Positions 1 through 6,414 of a stretch of 7,803 bases of DNA are shown here, in pieces. The position numbers and the translations under genes were made by a program. The stretch is from an uncultured Eubacteriales bacterium (GTDB taxonomy: Bacteria; Bacillota; Clostridia; Oscillospirales; Oscillospiraceae). The notes under the pieces were generated by a model. It saw nothing but the letters and a program-made list of their open reading frames with translations, did no database searches and was not told the origin of the DNA. The stretch is from the NCBI GenBank assembly GCA_900551995.1, contig URXW01000056.1, positions 1 through 7,803 of the forward strand, written 5' to 3'. Every line of letters starts with the position of its first letter. Position 1 is the stretch's first letter.

Positions 1-131
1 GCCTCAACGGCGTTCAGATCGTCGGGGTTGATGATGGTCTGCATGGACGCACGGTTCAGAGTACCATCGGGATTCACGGCCACCTTACCGGAGGTATCGG
101 GGACCTGCTTTACCGTAACAAGAATCTTCAT
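1..131 (-). CDS. etfB: Electron transfer flavoprotein beta subunit, N-terminal part (runs off left edge)
   Basis: Only the first 43 codons are in the window. They read MKILVTVKQVPDTSG, then a GTLNR stretch, then INPDDLNAVE, the conserved N-terminal pattern of EtfB. EtfB pairs with EtfA to carry electrons for butyryl-CoA dehydrogenase; in Clostridia the Bcd-EtfAB complex couples crotonyl-CoA reduction by NADH to ferredoxin reduction (family knowledge, not visible here). The ATG at 131 is preceded by AGGAGG about 11 nt upstream and lies 20 nt after the bcd stop, so it is the fourth gene of the crt-hbd-bcd-etfB transcript. etfA is expected just outside the left edge. The identification is firm despite the short fragment, because start sequence and context agree. 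Confidence 0.93.
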   Translation of the reverse strand, partial: MKILVTVKQVPDTSGKVAVNPDGTLNRASMQTIINPDDLNAVE

Positions 132-151
132 TTTACCTTTTACCTCCTACC

Positions 152-1315
<1,164 letters not shown>

Positions 1316-1338
1316 ACTCTTTTCTCCTTTTTCTGATT

Positions 1339-2175
1339 TTACTTGTTGTAGTTGAAGAAGCCTTCGCCGGACTTAATACCCAATTTGCCCGCACGAACCA
1401 TCTTCCGGATCAGCACGTTTGCGCGATACTTGCTATCGTGAGTCTCGTTGAACAGCACGTCCATAATGTTCAACACCACGTCCCAGCCGATCAGGTCGCC
1501 CAGATGCAGGGGGCCCATGGGGTGGTTGCAGCCCAGCTGCATAGCAATATCAATATCTTCCGCAGAGGCAACGCCTTCCTGCAGAACGCAAACGCCTTCG
1601 TTGCAGTAGGGGATCAGGATCTTGTTGACCACAAAGCCGGGGGCCTCGTTGACCACCACGGGGGTCTTGCCGATCTCCACAGACAGGTTCTTGATGTAGT
1701 CCACCAGGTCAGCGGGGGTGTTGCCGCCGGCGATGACCTCCACCAGCTTCATAGCGGGCACGGGGTTAAAGAAGTGCATACCGATGAGGCTGTGCTTCAG
1801 ACCCTGACCCATCTCGGTGATGGACAGAGAGGAGGTGTTGGAGGCGAAAATGGTCTCCTCCTTGCAGATGGCATCCAGCTTGCCCAGCAGCTCCTTCTTG
1901 ACGCCCATGTTCTCGGCGACGCACTCGATGACCAGATCGGCATCGGCGGCAGCGTCGAACTCCTCGACCAGCACGCGGCTCATAATGTCGTCAGCCGCTT
2001 CCTGGGTCATCTTGCCCTTGGCGACCTTCTTGTTCAGGGAGGCGGCCAGCTTGTCCTTATGACGCTGTGCGCTGGCGGTGCTGGATGCATACATCAGGGC
2101 GGTGTGACCCTTCGCTGCGAAAACCTGGGCAATACCGCTGCCCATCGTACCTGCGCCGAATACTGCTACTTTCAT
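1339..2175 (-). CDS. hbd: 3-hydroxybutyryl-CoA dehydrogenase
   Basis: A 278-aa protein of the usual length for clostridial Hbd. The Rossmann motif GAGTMGSGIA is at residues 7-16, the substrate and catalytic motifs are ASNTSSLSIT (Ser115), GMHFFNP (His134), KLVEVI (Glu146) and PGFVVNKIL (Asn184), and the C-terminal domain carries NHPMGPLHLGDLIG (217-230). It interconverts acetoacetyl-CoA and 3-hydroxybutyryl-CoA, supplying the substrate of the crt product. The start at 2175 has AGGAGG 7 nt upstream. Odd point: beta-strand 2 ends in YASST (29-33), where NAD-dependent homologues keep an Asp that binds the adenosine ribose; this may signal use of NADP(H). The gap of 68 nt after crt contains a small hairpin but no convincing promoter. 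Confidence 0.95.
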   Translation of the reverse strand: MKVAVFGAGTMGSGIAQVFAAKGHTALMYASSTASAQRHKDKLAASLNKKVAKGKMTQEAADDIMSRVLVEEFDAAADADLVIECVAENMGVKKELLGKLDAICKEETIFASNTSSLSITEMGQGLKHSLIGMHFFNPVPAMKLVEVIAGGNTPADLVDYIKNLSVEIGKTPVVVNEAPGFVVNKILIPYCNEGVCVLQEGVASAEDIDIAMQLGCNHPMGPLHLGDLIGWDVVLNIMDVLFNETHDSKYRANVLIRKMVRAGKLGIKSGEGFFNYNK

Positions 2176-2215
2176 GATTGTTCCTCCTACTTAAAAATTT
2201 TACATGAATTGCTTA

Positions 2216-2239
2216 ATTATCAGGCTTGCGCCTGTCAAT
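2216..2239 (-). other. Small hairpin in the crt-hbd spacer
   Basis: On the minus-strand transcript CAGGC and GCCTG pair around a GCAA loop, and the stem extends outward with a G-U pair and further A-U pairs after one mismatch. It begins 5 nt after the crt stop codon and lies upstream of the hbd ribosome site. No U-tract follows, so it is not an intrinsic terminator. It could mark RNA processing or protect the crt message end; this is inference only. Confidence 0.35.
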
Positions 2240-2243
2240 TAAC

Positions 2244-3023
2244 TTACTTGTTCTGGTAGGGCTCGTGCTTGCGCTTCTCCAGGAAAGCACCCATGCCCTC
2301 CTTCTGATCCGCCGTCTCGAAGCAGCTGCCGAACAGCTCCTCCTCGATGACGATAGCGCGATCCATGTCCACCTGCAAACCGTCGTTGATGGCCTTCTTG
2401 CAGGCGCGGACGGCGATAGGCGCGTTCTTGGCGATGGTCTCGGCGAGCTTCTCCGCGGCGGGCAGCAGCTCCTCCAGCGGATAAACGGCGTTGACCAGAC
2501 CGATGCGGTACGCCTCGTCCGCCTTGATGTTCTTAGCGGTGTAGATCAGCTGCTTTGCCATGCCGGGGCTGACCAGACGAGCCAGACGCTGGGTGCCGCC
2601 GAAGCCGGGGGTGATGCCCAGACCGGTCTCGGGCTGTCCGAACACGGCGGTGTCGGCGCAGATGCGAATGTCGCAGGCCATGCTCAGCTCACAGCCGCCG
2701 CCCAGCGCGAAGCCGTTCACGGCGGCGATGGTGGGGATAGGCAGCGTCTCGATAGCGCGGAACACGTCGTTGCCGTGCTTGCCGAAGGCCACGCCGCCCT
2801 CCTTGGTCAGCGTGCTCATCTCGCCGATGTCGGCGCCGGCCACGAACGCCTTCTCGCCTGCGCCGGTGATGACCAGTGCACGGATGTCCGCGTCAGCCTT
2901 CACCGCTTCCACCAGCTCGCCCAGATCGGACAGCACCTCGGAATTGAGGGCGTTCAGAGCCTTCGGACGGTTGATGGTCGCCACGGCGATCAGTCCTTTT
3001 TTCTCCAGCAGAATGTTGGTCAT
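2244..3023 (-). CDS. crt: 3-hydroxybutyryl-CoA dehydratase (crotonase)
   Basis: A 259-aa enoyl-CoA hydratase/isomerase family protein, the normal crotonase length. The oxyanion-hole segments are AFVAGADI (59-66) and ALGGGCELSMACDI (106-119); the two catalytic glutamates are Glu112 in that second segment and Glu132 in FGQPETGLG. It catalyses the reversible dehydration of 3-hydroxybutyryl-CoA to crotonyl-CoA. The start at 3023 is chosen because AGGAGG (3032-3037) lies 8 nt upstream and the protein then begins MTNILLEKKG, as homologues do. A longer in-frame reading from 3131 adds 36 Arg/Pro-rich residues unlike the family and begins at or before the predicted transcription start. It is the first recognised gene of the operon; no thiolase gene precedes it. 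Confidence 0.95.
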   Translation of the reverse strand: MTNILLEKKGLIAVATINRPKALNALNSEVLSDLGELVEAVKADADIRALVITGAGEKAFVAGADIGEMSTLTKEGGVAFGKHGNDVFRAIETLPIPTIAAVNGFALGGGCELSMACDIRICADTAVFGQPETGLGITPGFGGTQRLARLVSPGMAKQLIYTAKNIKADEAYRIGLVNAVYPLEELLPAAEKLAETIAKNAPIAVRACKKAINDGLQVDMDRAIVIEEELFGSCFETADQKEGMGAFLEKRKHEPYQNK

Positions 3024-3115
3024 GTCAACTTCCTCCTTACGATTCCCTTCCGCCGGTGCGGTGCGCCGGCGCGCAGACGGAGACATTCGCCCGCACAAAA
3101 CCGGCGGGCGGACAT
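3020..3115 (-). CDS. Possible 31-codon Arg-rich leader ORF upstream of crt
   Basis: Within the predicted crt leader an ATG at 3115 opens a 31-codon frame beginning MSARRFCAGE and ending RRKLT. It contains eight arginines and two lysines. An AGGAGG (3119-3124) stands only 3 nt upstream, with GAGG at a better 6 nt. Its TGA (3020-3022) overlaps the crt ATG as ATGA, the classic arrangement for translational coupling, and codons 27-28 (AGG AGG) are themselves the crt ribosome site. An in-frame ATG at 3127 would be nearly leaderless on the predicted RNA. I recognise no homologue. The alternative is that this is an untranslated leader whose open frame is chance, favoured by high GC. Confidence 0.35.
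   Translation of the reverse strand: MSARRFCAGECLRLRAGAPHRRKGIVRRKLT
3032..3037 (-). promoter_or_regulatory. Ribosome binding site fixing the crt start
   Basis: AGGAGG on the minus strand, 8 nt before the ATG at 3023. It decides for the 259-aa crotonase over the longer in-frame reading from 3131. Confidence 0.85.
3051..3071. repeat. GC-rich inverted repeat in the crt leader, proximal copy
   Basis: CGCCGG (3051-3056) and CCGGCG (3066-3071) are exact inverted arms around a 9-nt loop. The 3' side also contains the 10-nt palindrome GCGCCGGCGC (3063-3072), which offers a competing fold. In the minus-strand RNA the structure sits about 14 nt upstream of the crt ribosome site, so folding could affect access to it. 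Function is inferred. Confidence 0.45.
3088..3110. repeat. GC-rich inverted repeat in the crt leader, distal copy
   Basis: CGCCCGC (3088-3094) and GCGGGCG (3104-3110) form a perfect 7-bp stem with a 9-nt loop. It lies about 20 nt downstream of the predicted transcription start of the operon. There is no following U-run, so it is not a simple terminator; a 5' stabilising hairpin or part of a leader switch are the options. Confidence 0.45.
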
Positions 3116-3136
3116 ACTCCTCCTCATACACATGAC

Positions 3137-3165
3137 ATTATAGTGGTTCGTTAGGAATTTATCAA
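3137..3165 (-). promoter_or_regulatory. Sigma-A-type promoter of the crt-hbd-bcd-etfB operon
   Basis: On the minus strand TTGATA (3160-3165) and a perfect TATAAT (3137-3142) are separated by exactly 17 nt. Transcription should begin near 3128-3130, giving a leader of about 105 nt before crt. It is the only convincing minus-strand promoter seen upstream of the operon and fits strong expression of central catabolic genes. Confidence 0.85.
3148..3165. promoter_or_regulatory. Rex-like operator overlapping the crt promoter
   Basis: On the minus strand the 18-mer TTGATAAATTCCTAACGA matches the recalled clostridial Rex pattern TTGTTAA-N4-TTAACAA at 11 of 14 defined positions. It covers the -35 hexamer and most of the spacer, where a bound repressor would block RNA polymerase. 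Rex is a redox sensor answering to NADH/NAD+ and is known to repress crt-bcd-etf-hbd operons in Clostridium. The two half-sites match each other at only 4 of 7 positions, so the call is tentative. Confidence 0.45.
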
Positions 3166-3279
3166 GTGCAAGACACATCCTTTTTTCTTTTTTAGCAGTT
3201 CTCACAAAAGTGAGCACCCGATTTTGCACACTTTTTCGGGGGAAGGGGGAAGCCGCAGGAAAAAAAGAGAATTTGCCGC

Positions 3280-3308
3280 TTGTGCCGCTGGAAAAAAGAT
3301 GGTATGAT
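3280..3308 (+). promoter_or_regulatory. Divergent promoter for the coiled-coil gene and trmB
   Basis: TTGTGC (3280-3285) and TATGAT (3303-3308) are spaced by 17 nt; transcription would start near 3315, just ahead of the ribosome site at 3326. The 316-nt space between the crt start (3023) and the coiled-coil start (3340) holds this promoter, the opposite-facing crt promoter and the crt leader. Between the promoters are T-rich runs (3181-3193) and a small CTCAC-AAAA-GTGAG hairpin (3201-3214); I see no other gene there. Confidence 0.65.
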
Positions 3309-3325
3309 GGACGCGAGTTTACAAG

Positions 3326-3331
3326 AGGAGG
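3326..3331 (+). promoter_or_regulatory. Ribosome binding site fixing the coiled-coil protein start
   Basis: AGGAGG lies 8 nt before the ATG at 3340. It rejects the longer reading from a TTG at 3280, whose first codons coincide with the -35 and -10 elements. Confidence 0.8.
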
Positions 3332-3339
3332 GTCGCGGG

Positions 3340-3879
3340 ATGCAGAACGAGGAGCGCATTTTAGGCTTACTGGAGCATCTGGTGCAGGATGTCTCCGGGC
3401 TGAAGCAGAGTGTTTCGGGGTTGGAGCGGGAAACCGCCGGGCTGAAGCAGGAGATGGCGGAGCTGAAGGCGGACGTCTCTACGCTGAAAACGGACGTAGC
3501 TGAACTGAAAGCGGACGTTTCCGGCTTAAAGGAGGATGTCTCCGGCTTGAAGGAGGACGTCTCCGGCTTGAAGGAGGATGTCTCCGGCTTGAAGGAGGAC
3601 GTCTCCGGCTTGAAGGAGGACGTTTCCGGCTTAAAGGAGGAGACTGCCTCCCTCAAAGCCCAAATGGGGCAGATGGACGAGCGTCTGCGCCGGGTGGAGC
3701 TGACCCAGGAGAACTTGGTGCTGCCGCAGCTGCGGCTGCTGGCGGAGGGGCACGACGCCCTCCTGACCCAAACCGTGCCCGTTCGGCGGATGGAGGCGGT
3801 GGAAAGCGATGTGGATATGCTGAAAACCGTCGTCCACGTCCACTCGCAGGACATCCGCGCGCTGAAAAAGGCGCGGTAA
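3340..3879 (+). CDS. Coiled-coil protein with six identical DVSGLKE heptads, function unknown
   Basis: A 179-aa protein with no signal peptide or membrane segment, so probably cytoplasmic. A short head (MQNEERILGLLEHL) runs into an unbroken heptad series from residue 11 to about 119. The d position is Leu in all fourteen heptads from residue 14 to 105, and the a position is mostly Val. Residues 59-100 are six exact DVSGLKE units; flanking heptads are diverged versions. A non-repetitive tail follows (ENLVLPQLRLLAEGH at 124-138, then VESDVDMLKTVVHVHSQDI at 154-172). This resembles, from memory, a loose group of small hypothetical gut Firmicutes proteins with conserved ends and a variable heptad middle. 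A homo-oligomeric rod or spacer is likely; partner and role are unknown. It has its own promoter, and trmB follows 31 nt later with no terminator between, so the two are probably co-transcribed. Confidence 0.8.
   Translation: MQNEERILGLLEHLVQDVSGLKQSVSGLERETAGLKQEMAELKADVSTLKTDVAELKADVSGLKEDVSGLKEDVSGLKEDVSGLKEDVSGLKEDVSGLKEETASLKAQMGQMDERLRRVELTQENLVLPQLRLLAEGHDALLTQTVPVRRMEAVESDVDMLKTVVHVHSQDIRALKKAR
3514..3639 (+). repeat. Six 21-nt in-frame tandem repeats
   Basis: Six head-to-tail 21-nt units each encode DVSGLKE. Three sequence variants differ only at silent sites. Units 1 and 6 (3514-3534, 3619-3639) are identical, units 2 and 4 are identical, and units 3 and 5 are identical, giving the order A-B-C-B-C-A. 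The B-C pair therefore repeats as a 42-nt block (3535-3576 and 3577-3618), a sign of recent block duplication. Each gain or loss of a unit keeps both reading frame and heptad phase. Confidence 0.95.
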
Positions 3880-3910
3880 TACCCTTTAGAAACACCGGGA
3901 GAGATCGCAT

Positions 3911-4579
3911 ATGCGAATGCGTAAAAAGAAGAATCTTGTGCCGCGCATGGAGGCCTGCGGCGCGTACCTCGTGTCCGATCCCTTTGCCCAGCGGGGCAGA
4001 TGGCGGGAGCTGATGCCCGGTGCCAGGGAGCTACGCGTGGAGCTGGGCTGCGGCAAAGGCGGCTTCACCGTAGGCACTGCGGCGGCGGAGCCGGAGGTGC
4101 TCCTCATCGCCGTGGAGAAGGTGCCGGACGCCATGGTGGTGGCGATGGAGAAGGCGCGTGACGCCGGCGTTCATAACGTCTGGTTCGTGGACGGCGACGC
4201 TGCGCTCCTGCCGGATATGTTCGCCCCCGGCGAGATCGACCGGCTGTATATCAATTTCTGCGACCCCTGGCCCAAAAGCAACCAGAAAAAACGCCGCCTG
4301 ACCCACGGGCTTTTCCTGCAAAGGTACCGGCAGGTGCTGTCCCCCGGCGGGCAGATCCACTTCAAGACCGACAACGACAAGCTGTTTGAGTGGTCGCTGG
4401 AGGAGATCCCCCAGTTCGGCTTCGTGCTTTCCCAAGTCACCCGCGACCTCCACGCCCATGGGGCCGTAGGCGTGATGACCGACTACGAGCGCAAGTTTTA
4501 CAGCGAGGGCAAGAGCATCAACCGCTGCGTCGCCACTATGGTGGACTGGACGATGCTCGCCGCGCCGCAGGAGAAATAG
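3911..4579 (+). CDS. trmB: tRNA (guanine-N7-)-methyltransferase
   Basis: A 222-aa protein of normal TrmB length. It shows the N-terminal MRMRKKK, the SAM-binding motif ELGCGKGGF (44-52), the acidic end of the next strand (VEK, 68-70), the TrmB signature NFCDPWPK with KKRRLTH after it (115-132), FKTDN (151-155), and a C-terminal TDYERKF (190-196). It transfers methyl from S-adenosylmethionine to N7 of G46 in the tRNA variable loop. The ATG at 3911 follows GGGAGAG by 7 nt; an ATG two codons later is an alternative. It lies 31 nt after the coiled-coil gene and is probably the second gene of that transcript, closed by the terminator at 4598. Sharing a transcript need not imply sharing a function. 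Confidence 0.96.
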   Translation: MRMRKKKNLVPRMEACGAYLVSDPFAQRGRWRELMPGARELRVELGCGKGGFTVGTAAAEPEVLLIAVEKVPDAMVVAMEKARDAGVHNVWFVDGDAALLPDMFAPGEIDRLYINFCDPWPKSNQKKRRLTHGLFLQRYRQVLSPGGQIHFKTDNDKLFEWSLEEIPQFGFVLSQVTRDLHAHGAVGVMTDYERKFYSEGKSINRCVATMVDWTMLAAPQEK

Positions 4580-4597
4580 ACTTCTTCATTATTTATG

Positions 4598-4623
4598 AAC
4601 CCCCGCCATCCGGCGGGGGTTTT
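4598..4623 (+). terminator. Intrinsic terminator after trmB
   Basis: AACCCCCGCC (4598-4607) pairs perfectly with GGCGGGGGTT (4612-4621) around a 4-nt loop, and the T-run continues to 4623. It starts 19 nt after the trmB stop and separates that transcript from the Fe-S genes. Confidence 0.88.
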
Positions 4624-4665
4624 CTCTGTTTGCCTCCGGCGGGAAAAATAATGCCAATAAACCTA

Positions 4666-4694
4666 TTGACATTGTATGTTTTATGTGCTACTCT
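4666..4694 (+). promoter_or_regulatory. Candidate promoter of the nifS-nifU operon
   Basis: A perfect -35 TTGACA (4666-4671) is followed after 17 nt by TACTCT (4689-4694), a poor -10 (3 of 6 matches). The nifS ribosome site AAAGGAG (4721-4727) lies downstream. The weak -10 suggests modest or regulated activity. I see no clear IscR-type palindrome, and no regulator gene adjoins the operon. Confidence 0.5.
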
Positions 4695-4734
4695 CTAATT
4701 ACCTACAAAAAAGATATGTTAAAGGAGTGATCCT

Positions 4735-5922
4735 ATGCAGGTCTATGCAGATAACGCCGCTACCACGCGCATGAGCGACAGGGCTGTGGCGGCAATGACC
4801 CCTTATTTTCAGCAGCTTTACGGCAATCCCTCCAGCCTGCACACTGTGGGGCAGCTGGCGAATCAGGCTCTGACGGACGCCCGCCGCCGGGTGGCGGACT
4901 GTCTCGGCTGTTCCTTCCGCGAGATCACCTTCACCTCCGGCGGCAGTGAGGCGGACAATCAGGCGATCATCTCCGCCGCCCGTATCGGGCAGCGCAAGGG
5001 CAAAATGCACATTATCTCCACCGCCTTCGAGCACCACGCGGTGCTCCACACGCTGAAGAAGCTGGAGAAGGAGGGCTTCGACGTCACCCTTCTGGACGTG
5101 GGCAGTGTGGGTACCGTCACGCCGGAGCAGGTGGCGGAGGCGATCCGGGAGGACACCTGTCTCGTGACCGTCATGTACGCCAACAATGAGATCGGCTCCA
5201 TCCTGCCCATTGCCGACATCGGCAAGGTCTGTCGGGAAAAGGGCGTTCTTTTCCACACCGACGCGGTGCAGGCGGCGGGTCACCTGCACATCAACGTGCA
5301 GGAGCAGAACATTGATATGCTGTCCCTCTCCGGTCACAAATTCCACGGCCCCAAGGGCGTGGGTGTGCTGTACGCACGGCGGGGTATCCCTCTGACCAAT
5401 ATCATTGAGGGCGGGGCGCAGGAGCGCGGCAAGCGCGCCGGCACGGAGAATATCCCCGGCATCATGGGTCTGGCGGCGGCGTTGGAGGAATCCTGCGACC
5501 ACATCGACGAGGACATCCCCCGGTTGACGAAGCTGCGGGACAAGCTGATCGCGGGACTGCGTGAGATCCCTCACTCCGCGCTGAACGGCGACCCGGTGCA
5601 CCGCCTGCCCACTAATGTGAACTTCTGCTTCGAGGGCATCGAGGGCGAGAGTTTGCTGCTGCTTCTGGACGCGGAGGGCATCTGTGCCAGCTCCGGCAGT
5701 GCCTGCACCAGCGGCTCCCTCGACCCCAGCCACGTGCTGCTGGCGATCGGACGGCCCCACGAGGTCGCCCACGGCTCCCTGCGCCTGAGCCTGTGCCACG
5801 ACACCACGGAGGAGCAGGTGGACTACATTCTGGAAAAAGTCCCCGGCATCGTGGCGTACCTGCGGGAGATGTCCCCCATGTGGCGGGATCTGGAGTCCGG
5901 CAAGCGGAAATTCATTCTCTGA
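4735..5922 (+). CDS. nifS: Cysteine desulfurase (IscS/NifS family)
   Basis: A 395-aa PLP enzyme of typical group I length. It begins YADNAATT (4-11) and GNPSSLH (30-36), with the cofactor residues His100 in FEHHAV, Asn150 in ANNEIGS and Asp176 in FHTDAVQA. Lys202 in SGHKFHGPKG binds PLP, and Cys324 in SSGSACTSGS is the persulfide-forming catalytic cysteine on the long loop typical of IscS/NifS rather than SufS. It takes sulfur from cysteine and passes it to the scaffold encoded 34 nt downstream. The ATG at 4735 has AAAGGAG 7 nt upstream. It could also feed tRNA thiolation, as IscS enzymes do; the neighbouring scaffold makes Fe-S assembly the main reading. nifS and iscS are used interchangeably in Clostridia. 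Confidence 0.95.
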   Translation: MQVYADNAATTRMSDRAVAAMTPYFQQLYGNPSSLHTVGQLANQALTDARRRVADCLGCSFREITFTSGGSEADNQAIISAARIGQRKGKMHIISTAFEHHAVLHTLKKLEKEGFDVTLLDVGSVGTVTPEQVAEAIREDTCLVTVMYANNEIGSILPIADIGKVCREKGVLFHTDAVQAAGHLHINVQEQNIDMLSLSGHKFHGPKGVGVLYARRGIPLTNIIEGGAQERGKRAGTENIPGIMGLAAALEESCDHIDEDIPRLTKLRDKLIAGLREIPHSALNGDPVHRLPTNVNFCFEGIEGESLLLLLDAEGICASSGSACTSGSLDPSHVLLAIGRPHEVAHGSLRLSLCHDTTEEQVDYILEKVPGIVAYLREMSPMWRDLESGKRKFIL

Positions 5923-5941
5923 GCCTATATTATTATAATGT

Positions 5942-5948
5942 AAAGGAG
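5942..5948 (+). promoter_or_regulatory. Ribosome binding site fixing the nifU start
   Basis: AAAGGAG lies 8 nt before the ATG at 5957. It favours that ATG over an in-frame TTG at 5951, only 2 nt from the site. Confidence 0.75.
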
Positions 5949-5956
5949 CGTTGACT

Positions 5957-6391
5957 ATGGCTTTATATACCGATACTGTGATGGATCATTTCATGCACCC
6001 CCGGAACGTGGGCGAGATCCCCAACGCCGATGGCGTGGGCGAGGTGGGCAACGCCAAGTGCGGCGACATCATGCGGATGTACCTGAAGATCAAGGATGAC
6101 AAGATCGAGGACGTGAAGTTCGAGACGTTCGGCTGCGGCAGTGCCATCGCCTCCAGCTCTATGGCGACGGAGATGATCAAGGGCAAGACCGTGGAGGAGG
6201 CACTGTCTCTCACCAACAAAGAGGTGGTGGACGCGCTGGGCGGACTGCCCGCCCACAAGCTCCACTGCTCCGTGCTGGCGGAGGAGGCGGTGAAGTCCGC
6301 CGTGAAAGACTACTACGACAAAAATCACATCGCCTACGACAAGAGCCGGTTCCCCGACTGCGACGGCTGCGAGGGCTGCCGCATGGTGTAA
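5957..6391 (+). CDS. nifU: Fe-S cluster assembly scaffold protein (IscU/NifU N-terminal type)
   Basis: A 144-aa single-domain scaffold. The three cluster-ligand cysteines are Cys35 in GNAKCGD, Cys60 in FGCGSAIASSS and Cys104 in KLHCSVLAEEA, with the conserved Asp37 that aids cluster release. It receives sulfide from the desulfurase upstream and iron, builds [2Fe-2S] or [4Fe-4S] clusters and hands them to apo-proteins. Unusual for a minimal IscU is the C-terminal tail with Cys135, Cys138 and Cys141 in a CxxCxxC spacing. There is no separate NifU C-terminal thioredoxin-like domain. It follows nifS by 34 nt with no terminator, so the two form an operon. No hscA, hscB, ferredoxin or Rrf2-type regulator gene adjoins. 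Confidence 0.93.
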   Translation: MALYTDTVMDHFMHPRNVGEIPNADGVGEVGNAKCGDIMRMYLKIKDDKIEDVKFETFGCGSAIASSSMATEMIKGKTVEEALSLTNKEVVDALGGLPAHKLHCSVLAEEAVKSAVKDYYDKNHIAYDKSRFPDCDGCEGCRMV

Positions 6392-6414
6392 ACGAAGCAG
6401 CGTAAAAATGAGGT

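Noticed and set aside
2216..2238. TTGACA and GATAAT on the minus strand between crt and hbd as a promoter for hbd
   Set aside because: The hexamers are only 11 nt apart, far below the workable spacing of about 16-18.
2244..3131. Longer crotonase reading starting at 3131
   Set aside because: The extra 36 residues are Arg/Pro-rich and unlike the family, the start coincides with the predicted transcription start, and the ATG at 3023 has a strong ribosome site.
3514..3639. CRISPR-like regular repeats
   Set aside because: Units are directly adjacent with no spacers, lie in frame inside a protein gene and code for perfect heptads.
3192..3854. 220-codon minus-strand frame with TSSFKPE repeats opposite the coiled-coil gene
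   Set aside because: The repeat is only the reverse reading of the 21-nt units; no start signal was seen, and the plus strand has promoter, ribosome site and a perfect heptad pattern.
4699..5799. 366-codon minus-strand frame opposite nifS, and another at 5963-6484 opposite nifU
   Set aside because: Low-complexity antisense frames in GC-rich coding sequence; the plus strand encodes complete active-site motifs.
5911..5939. TTCATT-N17-TATAAT before nifU as an internal promoter
   Set aside because: The -10 is perfect but the -35 is poor, and transcription would start inside the nifU ribosome site, leaving it unusable.
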